Position numbers and translations under genes: made by a program. Under the pieces are notes generated by a model. The model was not told the origin of the DNA and ran no database searches. It saw nothing but the letters and a program-made list of their open reading frames with translations. Below, in pieces: positions 19,178 to 28,236 of a stretch of DNA of 64,000 nt (within the stretch, counting starts at the first letter, position 1; every line of letters starts with the position of its first letter). The stretch covers positions 1-64,000 of the forward strand of contig CAZXEN010000003.1 of the NCBI GenBank assembly GCA_964639765.1, in the 5' to 3' direction. This DNA comes from Scybalousia_A sp964639765 (GTDB lineage: Bacteria > Bacteroidota > Bacteroidia > Bacteroidales > P3).

Positions 19178-20219
19178 AGTTTTGGGTATGATGTCAGGAA
19201 CTTCTCTTGACGGACTGGATTTGGCTTATTGTGAATTCAATGTTGAAGACAATGTCTGGAAATATTCCATTCCAAAAGCCAAGACCATACCTTATGACAA
19301 TGAATTAAGGGAAAAGATTCTCCTATGTGAAGGTTCCTCTTCGGAATACATATCATATATGGATTTCTATCTGGGAAAATATTTCGGAGAACAGGCATAT
19401 AGTTTCTTGGAAGAAAACTCTTTGCAGGCAGATTTTGTTTCTTCTCACGGACAGACAATATTCCATCAGCCGGAGAAAGGATTTACCACTCAAATAGGAA
19501 ACATCAGTGCCTTGTGTGCTGAAGTAAAAAGAACGGTTGTAGGAGATTTCCGCTCATTGGATGTTGCTCTTGGAGGACAAGGAGCTCCTTTGGTGCCAAT
19601 AGGAGACAGCATTTTGTTCAAAGACTATGACTGCTGTCTTAATCTTGGAGGTTTTTCCAATATTTCCTTTGAAGAAGCAGGAAAAAGAACAGCATACGAC
19701 ATCTGTCCTGTAAATATGGTGTTGAACTATTTGTCTTCCGTGCTTGGGAAAAACTATGATGACAAAGGACTTTTGGCTCAGAAGGGCAAAGTGGATGAAT
19801 TGTTGCTGGAAACATTGAACACCCTGCCCTATTATAAAGAAGATGTGCAAAAATCTTTGGGCAAGGAGTGGGTAAAAAAGAACATCTTTCCGCTTTTGGC
19901 AAATTTCCCTTTGGATATAGAAGACCTGCTCGCAACATACGTTGAACATATAGCCACACAGCTGGCAAAGCATATAAAAGGCACTACACTTCTTACGGGA
20001 GGAGGGGCATACAATGATTTTCTTGTAAGGAAACTAAGAGAGAAGACAAAACACAAGATAGTAATACCTGACAAAACAACCATAGATTTCAAGGAAGCCC
20101 TGATATTTGCCTTCCTTGGAGTAAAGAGAATGAGGAACGAGACCAACTGCCTTTCCTCTGTGACAGGTGCAAAGCAAGACAGTTGTTCGGGATTGGTGGT
20201 CTATTGGAATAAAATTTGA
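19167..20219 (+). CDS. anmK: anhydro-N-acetylmuramic acid kinase
   Basis: AnmK phosphorylates and opens 1,6-anhydro-MurNAc released during wall turnover, giving MurNAc-6-phosphate. The N-terminal GMMSGTSLDGLDLAYCEF is the ATP-binding signature, and SSHGQTIFHQP, GDFRSLDVALGGQGAPLVP and LLTGGGAYN follow as in the family. The ATG at 19167 is chosen; a TTG one codon upstream (19164) is the alternative. The gene overlaps the end of murF by 11 bases in another frame, implying co-translation. Confidence 0.94.
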   Translation: MLYRVLGMMSGTSLDGLDLAYCEFNVEDNVWKYSIPKAKTIPYDNELREKILLCEGSSSEYISYMDFYLGKYFGEQAYSFLEENSLQADFVSSHGQTIFHQPEKGFTTQIGNISALCAEVKRTVVGDFRSLDVALGGQGAPLVPIGDSILFKDYDCCLNLGGFSNISFEEAGKRTAYDICPVNMVLNYLSSVLGKNYDDKGLLAQKGKVDELLLETLNTLPYYKEDVQKSLGKEWVKKNIFPLLANFPLDIEDLLATYVEHIATQLAKHIKGTTLLTGGGAYNDFLVRKLREKTKHKIVIPDKTTIDFKEALIFAFLGVKRMRNETNCLSSVTGAKQDSCSGLVVYWNKI

Positions 20220-20255
20220 TATACATATTAATAAAACTAACAAAATTATAAAAAG

Positions 20256-20861
20256 ATGAAAAGAATATTTGTATTAATGGCGGCTTTAATGATAGTATCT
20301 TTGCCGTCCTTCGCTCAAAAAGAGAAACCGTTGAAAAAAGGCGGAGAGAAAAAAGAAACGGTCAAGCCTAAGAAAGACAAGACAGAAAAGTTTGACAAAA
20401 AAGCTGAATTCAGCACCAAAGAAATGGAAGCCGAACATGAGGAAGATATGAAAATGAAGAGAGATTTCCTTAACATGCAGCTGAAACTGGACGAGGCTTC
20501 ATTCCAAAAGTTCTGGGATATGTACGAAAACTATAACAAGGAGATGTTTGTCTTTGACGTTGAGCTGGCAGAAATGAAAAATCAGATACTTATGAAAAAT
20601 CCCAAGGCAAAAGACGACATATTGTATTTGCCAGAGGAAGATGCCAATATAATTTTTGATAAAAGCATGGAAACAGAAAAAAGAAAATTTGAGGCAGAAC
20701 AGGTTTTCAGGGAAAGAATCAGGGAAATACTGAAACCTCAACAAATTCTTAAACTCAGAGATGCTGAAAAGAGATTTGCCGAAATGAAGTCAGAAAAAAA
20801 ACGCCTTGAAAAAGACAAAAGAGAAAAGCTTTTCTCCCAGCCGGAAATAAAGAAAAGATAA
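20256..20861 (+). CDS. exported Spy/CpxP-like helical protein
   Basis: This 201-residue exported protein has a signal peptide of about 20 residues (ends PSFAQ), a lysine-rich linker (about 21-55) and then a charged all-helical domain. Phrases such as RDFLNMQLKLDEASFQKFWDMYENYNKEM and REILKPQQILKLRDAEKRF follow the pattern of Bacteroidota proteins distantly related to Spy/CpxP (the LTxxQ type). In such proteins a 'L.L....F.KFW..Y..Y' helix is followed by 'L.P.Q.LKL...E..F'. A periplasmic chaperone or stress-sensor role is inferred from that resemblance only. It probably belongs to the murF-cdaA transcription unit. Confidence 0.7.
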   Translation: MKRIFVLMAALMIVSLPSFAQKEKPLKKGGEKKETVKPKKDKTEKFDKKAEFSTKEMEAEHEEDMKMKRDFLNMQLKLDEASFQKFWDMYENYNKEMFVFDVELAEMKNQILMKNPKAKDDILYLPEEDANIIFDKSMETEKRKFEAEQVFRERIREILKPQQILKLRDAEKRFAEMKSEKKRLEKDKREKLFSQPEIKKR

Positions 20862-20865
20862 TAGT

Positions 20866-21654
20866 TTGACTGTTTCTGTAGTAACCATATTAATACTTTC
20901 AGGTGTCCTTGTAGGATTTATAAACACTCTTTCTGCAGGTGGCACCATTGTCAGCATAGCTTTGTATCTTGCAATGGGACTTCCTTCACAGGGAGCAAAC
21001 GCTGTAAACCGTGTAGGAGTACTTTTGCAAGATGCTTTTGGTTCTGCTTTGTTTCTAAAGCAGGGTCTTTTCAAGATAAAGGAAGTATTCCCATACGCTT
21101 TGCCTGTTATGGTTGGTGCTTTGCTGGGTTCTTTGGTAGCAATAAGCATCAGTGAAAGAGTTTTCTCCTTTTGTCTTGGAATAATATTGCTTGTGATGAT
21201 AGTTTTTCTTTTTATTCAGGAAAAACAGTCTGAAAAAGGAGAAAGAAAACTGTCTGTAAAACAATATTTTCTTTATTTTCCTGTCTTTGTAGGAATAGGT
21301 TTTTATGGAGGTTTTGTTCAAGCAGGCACAGGTTTTTTGATTATTGCGGCACTATCCATGATTTTGGGCTATGATATGATAAAAACTGCAGCAGCAAAGC
21401 TGTTCATCATGTTTCTTTATACCGTTGTGGCAATAACAGTCTTCTTTGCAAAAGGCGGAGTTGAAATAAACTACTGGCTATACGGACTTATTCATTCCAT
21501 AGGCATGATAATCGGAACATGGATAGCAGACAGATATGCACTAAAAAAAGGAGAAAAGGTTATAAGGTTTGTAATAATATTCGTAATTATTGTTACTGCC
21601 TTGAATCTTTTTGGTATTCTGGACTTACAAAGGATTTTTAAAAGTATAATCTAA
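20866..21654 (+). CDS. TSUP family (TauE/SafE) membrane transporter
   Basis: This 262-residue membrane protein of the TSUP family exports or imports sulfite, organosulfonates or similar anions in characterised relatives. The repeated family half-motif is visible twice: GFINTLSAGGTIVSIALYLAMGLP at the N-terminus (about 14-37) and GGFVQAGTGFLIIAALSMILG (about 150-170). About eight membrane helices are expected. The start is TTG at 20866, five bases after the previous stop; no suitable ATG exists before the first helix. Substrate unknown. Confidence 0.82.
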   Translation: MTVSVVTILILSGVLVGFINTLSAGGTIVSIALYLAMGLPSQGANAVNRVGVLLQDAFGSALFLKQGLFKIKEVFPYALPVMVGALLGSLVAISISERVFSFCLGIILLVMIVFLFIQEKQSEKGERKLSVKQYFLYFPVFVGIGFYGGFVQAGTGFLIIAALSMILGYDMIKTAAAKLFIMFLYTVVAITVFFAKGGVEINYWLYGLIHSIGMIIGTWIADRYALKKGEKVIRFVIIFVIIVTALNLFGILDLQRIFKSII

Positions 21655-21665
21655 AAAAAGATAAA

Positions 21666-22496
21666 ATGATATTACTTGATATTTTAAAAGATTTGCCGAA
21701 ATTCACAATCATAGACTTTGTTGACATTGTTCTTGTGGCTGTGTTGCTGTTCTTTCTTTTCAAGTTGCTGAAAGGAACCAATGCAATAAGTATAGTTATC
21801 GGCTTTTTTATACTTTATATTACTTGGAAAGTAGTTTCATTGTTAGGTATGACGATACTAAGTGGAATACTTGGGCAGTTTATTTCTTTAGGAGTGTTGG
21901 CACTTATTATATTATTCCAGCCGGAAATACGTAAATTCCTTATAATAATAGGCTCCAAAAGTTTCACAAGAAAAGGTGCAAAGCTGTTCTTTTGGAAATA
22001 TTCACAGGAAAATGAGAAAACACTGGACACAAATGCGATAGTACAGGCGTGTTCCCATATGTCTGCCTCATATACCGGGGCTTTGATGGTATTTTGTCGG
22101 GAAAACAAACTGGAAAACATTATCCAGAGCGGAGAAATATTTAAAAGTGAGCTTTCTTCCCAACTGTTGGAGACAATATTCTTCAAAAACACTCCTTTGC
22201 ATGACGGTGCTGTAATAATAGATGAAGGGAAAATACAGGCAGCTCGCTGTATTCTTCCTGTTTCTCATTCTCATAATATTCCACTTTCAATGGGTTTAAG
22301 ACATAGGTCTGCTCTTGGAATCACAGAAAACACAGATGCCATAGCAGTTGTTGTATCAGAACAGACAGGAAAAATATCCATAGCTCAGGAAGGAAGTATC
22401 ACTCACGGAGTAACTGCTCACGTTTTACAGGAATTTCTTGACAAAGAGTTCAATCAAACCCAAAACAAAGAAAAAACAGAAAAGCAGGCAAAATAG
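21666..22496 (+). CDS. cdaA: diadenylate cyclase CdaA
   Basis: This membrane-bound enzyme makes cyclic di-AMP from two ATP. The N-terminus has three membrane helices (about residues 15-90). The DAC catalytic domain follows, with the DGA motif in LHDGAVIID (about 177-185) and the RHR motif in GLRHRSALG (about 210-218), both needed for catalysis. The C-terminus is short and polar. In Firmicutes cdaA is followed by the YbbR-domain regulator cdaR; here the YbbR protein lies 33 kb away and the cdaA stop is only two bases from the convergent xseB stop. Confidence 0.94.
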   Translation: MILLDILKDLPKFTIIDFVDIVLVAVLLFFLFKLLKGTNAISIVIGFFILYITWKVVSLLGMTILSGILGQFISLGVLALIILFQPEIRKFLIIIGSKSFTRKGAKLFFWKYSQENEKTLDTNAIVQACSHMSASYTGALMVFCRENKLENIIQSGEIFKSELSSQLLETIFFKNTPLHDGAVIIDEGKIQAARCILPVSHSHNIPLSMGLRHRSALGITENTDAIAVVVSEQTGKISIAQEGSITHGVTAHVLQEFLDKEFNQTQNKEKTEKQAK

Positions 22497-22498
22497 AA

Positions 22499-22699
22499 TC
22501 AGCTTTCTTCTATATCTTTTATCAGCTGACTTACATCCACTTCTATCTTTGACAGTTTTTCTTTGCAATATTCTATCAATTCACTAGAGCGTTTTAGCTT
22601 TTCAGACAAAACATCCACATCCACTTTATCATTTTCCAAGTCATGCAATATCTGCTGTAACTCTTCGTAAGCTTCTTTATATGTTTTTTCGTCCTGCAT
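22499..22699 (-). CDS. xseB: exodeoxyribonuclease VII small subunit
   Basis: XseB is the small subunit of exonuclease VII, which degrades single-stranded DNA to oligonucleotides. From the ATG at 22699 the protein has 66 residues, typical for the family. It shows the pattern YKEAYEELQQILHDLENDKVDVDVLSEKLKRSSELIEYCKEKL, in which a short helix is followed by a turn and a long helix. An upstream start at 22753 would overlap the beta-helix lipoprotein gene by 44 bases, so it was not used. The catalytic subunit gene xseA, usually adjacent, is not in the window. Confidence 0.9.
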   Translation of the reverse strand: MQDEKTYKEAYEELQQILHDLENDKVDVDVLSEKLKRSSELIEYCKEKLSKIEVDVSQLIKDIEES

Positions 22700-22709
22700 A
22701 TTGTTTCGT

Positions 22710-24272
22710 TTATTTTCTTTTTCTTCTTGCAACATAAGAATTGTCGGCAACATATTCTATTGCCCCTATTGTAGGATAAGTTCCTCTGTAGTTGTTATAT
22801 ATGTCCGTATAGTAGACATAATTCCAATTGGCATCCGCATTTCCTATCAAAGGAGAGTTGTCCAATGGAGCAACATCGTTGCTATATGCATCTTTAAACA
22901 AAGGGTCAAGATTGAATATACAGTCATTGCTGAAACTTTTGCTATTGTTGAAGGCAGAAGTCTTTATCAGGCAATGGTCAAATCTGTAATTTGCATTGTC
23001 AGGTTCCTGTAAATCAAATTCAACTTCATCTTTTGCGGAATTGCCATAAATAACACAATTATAAAATTCTGCATTATAAAGAGTCCTTATTATCTTTGCT
23101 CCGCCGGAAGCCTTGTACCAGTCGTTTAAAACAAGCACTGCATCATTCCTTGTGGAATTACTGTTCCAATAATTGGCGAAAGTGCAGTAGACAAATCTGT
23201 AATTTCCGCCCATTGCCAAACCTAATGTATAAGAACCCGTGTTCTGAATAATCAGATTGTTGCCGTCTATCACCGCACCTCTTGCATACAATCCAATAAG
23301 TGAGCAGTTCTCTATTCTGGAATTTTCTATTTTAAGGGTGGGATTTGAGAAAGTGTTGTCATTTATTGCCTGCGTGACACAAGTATCAACAGTCAGGCCA
23401 ACGGTTGCATTTTTTATCGTCGTATAGTTCATCGTATTGTTTCTTGAACCAGCAGAAAGATAGATTCCTTCCCACTGTCCTGCAATATCAGAGTAGCGAT
23501 CCTGTGTCCTTATGGAAGTAAACAATACAGGTTCATTTACACTGCCTGTAGCATTGAGACTACTACCCATAAGCACAGTAAGATTTCCTCCATTGGAAAC
23601 ATATATCTTGTTCCCGTCCTGAAGTTTCAGAGTATAGCCTCCACTTACCACGCAAGTACCAACAATAACATGAGGCTTGTCTGTTTTCCATTTTATGTCC
23701 GTTCCGCTTATTTCCACACCGGAGCCAAGAGGTGATGAATCTTCATTGGCAAGAGAACAGTTGATTTCAACACTTTCGCCCCCTATATTGAATGTATGTG
23801 CTGAAGGTTTGTGATAATACGCATCCTGTCCATAAGCAAAAAGCTGAATATACTGCTGTTTGTTGTTAAAGGACAAAACAATGGAATCCTGAACCAGCAA
23901 AGGATTGTTCTGGTTGTTGACATCCAGTTCCACTCTTACAAATATAATGATACTGTCTTTTGCTGGCACTTCAATATTTCTTGCAACAAGGCTGGAATTT
24001 CCATCAACATTTATCCTGTAATAGGAATTTGCTCCTCCGCCAAGTGTTATTGAGTTTATTTTTATTGGTTCCGACTCCTTGTTATACACCGAAACCCTTT
24101 TGGTAACCGAACCTACTGTGGTGAAAACAGTGTCAAAACTTATAGTATCCTGTGAAAATTTCAGGACAACGCTGCTGTCTGTGTTGTAATCCTCGTCTTT
24201 TATGCATGAAACAAAAAGCCATTGTGAAAGAACCAGCAGAAAAAACGTTATTATTATATATGTGTGCTTCAT
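22710..24272 (-). CDS. lipoprotein with right-handed parallel beta-helix
   Basis: This predicted surface or periplasmic lipoprotein of 520 residues has a signal peptide ending FVSC (Cys23) and an acidic start to the mature chain. An N-terminal beta-sandwich-like region follows (about 35-150, with DTVFTTVGSVTKRVSVYN, typical of choice-of-anchor/ASPM-like domains). A long right-handed beta-helix region (about 190-460) has short repeated strands rich in Asn and Gly, such as NTMNYTTIKNATVGLTV and NCVIYGNSAKDEVEF. This fold binds or cleaves polysaccharides in many relatives, but no catalytic set is evident. A TTG start six codons upstream is possible. It ends 10 bp before xseB. Confidence 0.78.
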   Translation of the reverse strand: MKHTYIIITFFLLVLSQWLFVSCIKDEDYNTDSSVVLKFSQDTISFDTVFTTVGSVTKRVSVYNKESEPIKINSITLGGGANSYYRINVDGNSSLVARNIEVPAKDSIIIFVRVELDVNNQNNPLLVQDSIVLSFNNKQQYIQLFAYGQDAYYHKPSAHTFNIGGESVEINCSLANEDSSPLGSGVEISGTDIKWKTDKPHVIVGTCVVSGGYTLKLQDGNKIYVSNGGNLTVLMGSSLNATGSVNEPVLFTSIRTQDRYSDIAGQWEGIYLSAGSRNNTMNYTTIKNATVGLTVDTCVTQAINDNTFSNPTLKIENSRIENCSLIGLYARGAVIDGNNLIIQNTGSYTLGLAMGGNYRFVYCTFANYWNSNSTRNDAVLVLNDWYKASGGAKIIRTLYNAEFYNCVIYGNSAKDEVEFDLQEPDNANYRFDHCLIKTSAFNNSKSFSNDCIFNLDPLFKDAYSNDVAPLDNSPLIGNADANWNYVYYTDIYNNYRGTYPTIGAIEYVADNSYVARRKRK

Positions 24273-24422
24273 TTTCAAAGTGAATTTCAAAAATTATAAC
24301 CTATAAACTCAAAAAAGTACCTATTTATTTTTTAAACAATTAATTTTTTTGGTTTTTTATGCAACATTTTTAGAATTTTAACGTAATAATACCTGAAAAA
24401 GAGTTGTATTTAATATTATATT

Positions 24423-25286
24423 ATGAGACAATTAAAAATATCTAAGCAATTAACCAATAGAGAAATCACTTCTTTGGACAAATATTTACAGGAAATAGGT
24501 CGTCTGGAGATGATAACTCCAGAAGAGGAAGTGGTTTTAGCACAAAAAATCAAGCAAGGAGACCAAGCTGCCTTGGACAAACTGACAAAAGCCAACCTTA
24601 GATTTGTTGTTTCTGTGGCAAAACAATATCAGAACCAAGGAATGTCTTTGCCAGACCTTATCAATGAAGGAAATGTAGGTCTTATCAAGGCTGCACAACG
24701 CTTTGATGAAACAAGAGGTTTCAAGTTTATTTCCTATGCTGTGTGGTGGATTCGCCAAAGTATTCTACAAGCATTGGCAGAACAAAGCCGTATTGTCCGC
24801 TTACCTCTAAACAAGATTGGCTCAATGAATAAAATCAACAAGGCTTTTGCTAAACTGGAACAAGAATACGAACGTACACCTAACTATGAAGAAGTTGCTG
24901 CCACGTTAGATATTCCCGATAATGAAGTAAGAGAGAGTATGCGTCATTCAGGCAAACATCTTTCCATGGATGCGCCTTTGGCCAACGACGAAGACAACAC
25001 TATGTATGACTTTATGCGATCAGATGAAGACACAACGCCAGAAAGTGAGTTGATGTATGAGAGTCTGAAGACAGAAATCAACCGTGCTGTTTCCACACTT
25101 ACTCCTAAAGAAGCAGACATCATAAGAATGTTCTTCGGACTGGACGGTTATACTCCTATGACTTTGGACGAAATAGGTGAAAAGTTTGATTTGACACGAG
25201 AGAGAGTAAGACAGATAAAAGAAAAAGCCATCAAACGTCTTAAACAGACCTCCCGCAGTTCCATTCTTAAATCATATCTTGGATAG
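24423..25286 (+). CDS. rpoD: RNA polymerase primary sigma factor (Bacteroidota RpoD)
   Basis: This is the primary sigma factor of the Bacteroidota type, 287 residues with no region 1.1. Region 1.2 contains SLDKYLQEIGRLEMITPEEEV. Region 2 is NLRFVVSVAKQYQNQGMSLPDLINEGNVGLIKAAQRFDETRGFKFISYAVWWIRQSI, and region 3 follows. Region 4.2 has the intact helix-turn-helix MTLDEIGEKFDLTRERVRQIKEKAIKRLK. It is expected to recognise the TTTG (-33) and TAnnTTTG (-7) promoters seen throughout the window. It is followed by a strong terminator and then by a paralogue in the same direction. Confidence 0.95.
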   Translation: MRQLKISKQLTNREITSLDKYLQEIGRLEMITPEEEVVLAQKIKQGDQAALDKLTKANLRFVVSVAKQYQNQGMSLPDLINEGNVGLIKAAQRFDETRGFKFISYAVWWIRQSILQALAEQSRIVRLPLNKIGSMNKINKAFAKLEQEYERTPNYEEVAATLDIPDNEVRESMRHSGKHLSMDAPLANDEDNTMYDFMRSDEDTTPESELMYESLKTEINRAVSTLTPKEADIIRMFFGLDGYTPMTLDEIGEKFDLTRERVRQIKEKAIKRLKQTSRSSILKSYLG

Positions 25287-25325
25287 GATACTTGAAATAA
25301 TTCTTTTATAACAACACTGGTTCAG

Positions 25326-25365
25326 AAAGAAAGGAGAGAAAACAACTCCTTTCTTTTTTTGTTTT
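25326..25365 (+). terminator. rho-independent terminator after the first sigma gene
   Basis: A perfect 11-base stem, AAAGAAAGGAG with CTCCTTTCTTT, has a nine-base loop and is followed by TTTTGTTTTT. Confidence 0.88.
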
Positions 25366-25379
25366 TCCAGACCGCAAAT

Positions 25380-25475
25380 CCTTCAAAAAAAACATCAAGA
25401 CTTTTTTCTCAGAATTCAACTTTTCGGCATACAAACATCAAGACTTTTTTCACAAAATCCAACTCTTTTTTTCGC
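25380..25475. repeat. 21-bp periodic repeat array B, between the two sigma genes
   Basis: Four units alternate two cores: ATCAAGACTTTTTT at 25394, ATTCAACTTTTC at 25414, ATCAAGACTTTTTT at 25437 and ATCCAACTCTTTTT at 25457 (steps 20, 23, 20). The rest of the 343-base gap (25287-25629) holds the terminator before the array and the promoter of the second sigma gene after it; I see no other gene. Confidence 0.65.
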
Positions 25476-25577
25476 TCTGTTTTGTTGCTGTTCTTTGCGT
25501 GGATAAGTAAATAACAGCCCGTCAAAACATTTGTTAGAAATCAACAATTTTAAGTTAATAACTTTGTCTCAATTCAC

Positions 25578-25608
25578 TTGGTCATATAGATATTTGTAGC
25601 TATTTTTG
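25578..25608 (+). promoter_or_regulatory. promoter of the second sigma gene (-33 TTG, -7 TATTTTTG)
   Basis: TTG at 25578-25580 is followed after 20 bases by TATTTTTG at 25601-25608. The box overlaps a possible TTG start at 25606, which therefore cannot be the true start; the ATG at 25630 is. Confidence 0.65.
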
Positions 25609-25629
25609 CACAAAATATTTTTGCAATAT

Positions 25630-26490
25630 ATGAGACAGCTAAAAATATCCAAATCTATAACCAATAGGAGTACAAACTCTCTTTACCAGTTCCTACAGGA
25701 CATCAGTAAAGAAGAGCTTATCACCCCGGAAGAGGAAGTCATTCTTGCACAAAAAATAAAAGGCGGTGATCAACAAGCATTAGACAAATTGGTAAAAAGC
25801 AATCTGAGATTTGTTGTTTCTGTTGCAAAACAATATCAAAACCAAGGTCTTTCCCTGCAAGACTTGATTAATGAAGGCAATATCGGTCTTATAAAGGCAG
25901 CACAACGTTTTGACGAGACAAGAGGTTTCAAGTTTATCAGTTTTGCTGTGTGGTGGATACGTCAAAGCATACTTCAGGCAATTGCAGACAAATCTCGCAT
26001 GGTTCGTTTGCCTCTGCATCAGGTTGGAATGCTGAATAAGGTAAAGAAAGAGCGTGCAAAACTTGAGCAACTCTATGAAAGACAACCTTCAGAGGAAGAA
26101 GTAGCCGATGCAATGAATATTCCGGAAGACAAACTGCACGAGACGGTTTCTGCCGGAAGCAGGGTTCTGAGTGTAGATGCTCCTTTGTCTGAGGAAGATG
26201 ATACCAATCTTATAGATATTCTTCAACCAGAGGATGCAGAACGTCCAGACGACAACGTAATGCAGGAATCACTTCACAAGGATATTACTGAAATAGTTGA
26301 TACTCTTAATCCTTTGGAGAGAAGGGTAATATTCCAGTTCTTTGGTATAGGATACACCCATGGAAAAACGTTGGAAGAGATTGCCACCACGGAGAATATC
26401 ACAAAGGAGAGGGCAAGAAAGATAAAAGAGAGAGCTTTGAACCGTCTGAGAAGCAACGAAAACAGTAAAAAGTTAATAAAATATTTGTAA
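25630..26490 (+). CDS. second primary-type sigma-70 factor (RpoD paralogue)
   Basis: This 286-residue paralogue of the preceding sigma factor has the same MRQLKISK start and nearly the same region 2, including FISFAVWWIRQSILQAIADKSRMVRLP, which contacts the -7 element. Region 4.2 differs: KTLEEIATTENITKERARKIKERALNRLR replaces the canonical TRERVRQIKEKA with TKERARKIKERA, altering the recognition helix that reads the -33 element. Region 3 and the linker are also more divergent. It is therefore probably an alternative (group 2) sigma with similar -7 but different -33 preference; that is inference. Its stop overlaps the dnaX start by one base, so dnaX is transcribed with it. Confidence 0.88.
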   Translation: MRQLKISKSITNRSTNSLYQFLQDISKEELITPEEEVILAQKIKGGDQQALDKLVKSNLRFVVSVAKQYQNQGLSLQDLINEGNIGLIKAAQRFDETRGFKFISFAVWWIRQSILQAIADKSRMVRLPLHQVGMLNKVKKERAKLEQLYERQPSEEEVADAMNIPEDKLHETVSAGSRVLSVDAPLSEEDDTNLIDILQPEDAERPDDNVMQESLHKDITEIVDTLNPLERRVIFQFFGIGYTHGKTLEEIATTENITKERARKIKERALNRLRSNENSKKLIKYL

Positions 26491-28232
26491 TGGCTGAAGA
26501 AAACAATAGTTATGTAGTATCTGCACGAAAGTATCGTCCTGCAACTTTTGAATCTGTTGTAGGTCAGAAGCATATTACTTCTACTCTTCAGAATGCCATT
26601 AAAAATAATCAGTTGGCACAAGTTTTCCTGTTTTGCGGTCCAAGAGGTGTAGGCAAGACAACATGCGCCCGTATTTTGGCAAAAACAATCAACTGCACTA
26701 ACGTTACTGAAAACATTGAAGCATGTGATGAATGTGAATCCTGCAAAAGCTTCAATAACGCTTCTTCTCTCAACATAGTTGAGCTGGACGCCGCTTCCAA
26801 TAATTCAGTTGACGACATAAGGGAGCTGGTTCATCAGATTAATGTTCCTCCAATGAACGGAAAATATAAGGTTTACATCATTGACGAGGTTCATATGTTG
26901 AGTCAGAGTGCTTTCAATGCGTTCTTGAAAACCTTGGAAGAACCTCCTAAGTATGTCAAGTTTATCCTTGCTACAACAGAAAAGCATAAAATACTGGGGA
27001 CTATTCTTTCCCGTTGTCAGATATTTGACTTCCACAGAATAACTGTAAATGATATTTCTTCACATCTGGAATATATAGCAAAACAAGAGAATGTCAAATA
27101 TGAAAAAGCAGCACTTGATATTATTGCCTCAAAATCCGATGGAGCATTAAGAGATGCCTTGTCCATGTTTGACCTTATGGTTTCTTTTACAAATGCCAAC
27201 CTTACCTATGATGCTGTTATTTCTTCACTGAATATATTGGACTACGACTATTTCTTTAAGTTTGTGGACAACATTCTTGGTGGCGACATCAGCAATACAC
27301 TGCTTTTGTTTAACGATGTTTTATCCAAAGGCTTCCAAGGAGATATATTCACCGAAGGATTGTCTTCCCATATAAGAAACCTTCTTGTCTGCAAAGACAG
27401 CAGAACGGTTCAGCTTTTAGATGTACCTTCTTCCATTCAGGAAAGGTACCTTGAACAAAGCCAAAAGACACCTACATTGTTCCTGTTGAAGTGCCTTGAC
27501 TTCGCAAACAAAACTGCACAGGAATACAGATTGTCCAACAACAAGAGACTTTGCATTGAGCTTATGCTTTTGAAGATGTGCAACGTAATGAACAAGATGG
27601 CTGAAAAAAAAAAGCCCAATAGTGAAGTAAAAGCCACTGTTTCCAGCACACAGATACAAGAAAAAGTTCCTATAGTTCAGGTTCCTGCAGAAAAAAAGGA
27701 AGACCCCAAACCCAAGATACAAGCAAAAGAAGATAAAACTGAACCTACAGAGAAAGAAAAGACTGTAACAAGACTTCTCGGTGGCAGGTTCTCCACTCCG
27801 TTCTCCATAAAAGAAGGCTCAAATGCTGATATTCCAAGGCCAATTGATGAAATAGAAGAGAAACCTTTTGACTTCAATGATGTAATACATTATATTGATG
27901 CCTATTGTTCATCTATATCTGATGACAAGGAAAAATCCAACTTGTTCTTTGCTCTTTCCAATGCAAAAAAGATTTCCAACAAAGATTTTATTCTGGAACT
28001 TGTTGTAAAAAGTTCAATGGACGAACAGACATTGGCAAGATATAAAACAGACCTTACCCAATCTGTAAAAAAACGTCTGTCATATAAGTTCTTTAAAATA
28101 GAAATCAGGGTTGAAACTCAGCAAAAACAGGAAGTGATATATGACCGTATGGATAAATACTTTGTCATAATAAAGAAAAATCCAGCCATAGAGAAACTCA
28201 AAGAGACTTTTGATGCTGAAATACAATGGTAA
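26490..28232 (+). CDS. dnaX: DNA polymerase III subunit gamma/tau
   Basis: This is the clamp-loader ATPase that loads the sliding clamp and, as tau, couples the polymerases. The 580-residue protein has Walker A GPRGVGKTT (about 50-58) and the zinc site C-x11-C-x2-C-x2-C beginning at CTNVTENIEACDECESC. Walker B is IIDEVHML and sensor 1 is ATTEKHK. A C-terminal tau-like extension from about 390 is rich in Lys, Glu and Pro. The ATG overlaps the TAA of the upstream sigma gene (TAATG). It is unusual for dnaX to be coupled to a sigma factor. A bidirectional terminator follows. Confidence 0.95.
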   Translation: MAEENNSYVVSARKYRPATFESVVGQKHITSTLQNAIKNNQLAQVFLFCGPRGVGKTTCARILAKTINCTNVTENIEACDECESCKSFNNASSLNIVELDAASNNSVDDIRELVHQINVPPMNGKYKVYIIDEVHMLSQSAFNAFLKTLEEPPKYVKFILATTEKHKILGTILSRCQIFDFHRITVNDISSHLEYIAKQENVKYEKAALDIIASKSDGALRDALSMFDLMVSFTNANLTYDAVISSLNILDYDYFFKFVDNILGGDISNTLLLFNDVLSKGFQGDIFTEGLSSHIRNLLVCKDSRTVQLLDVPSSIQERYLEQSQKTPTLFLLKCLDFANKTAQEYRLSNNKRLCIELMLLKMCNVMNKMAEKKKPNSEVKATVSSTQIQEKVPIVQVPAEKKEDPKPKIQAKEDKTEPTEKEKTVTRLLGGRFSTPFSIKEGSNADIPRPIDEIEEKPFDFNDVIHYIDAYCSSISDDKEKSNLFFALSNAKKISNKDFILELVVKSSMDEQTLARYKTDLTQSVKKRLSYKFFKIEIRVETQQKQEVIYDRMDKYFVIIKKNPAIEKLKETFDAEIQW

Positions 28233-28236
28233 CAAA

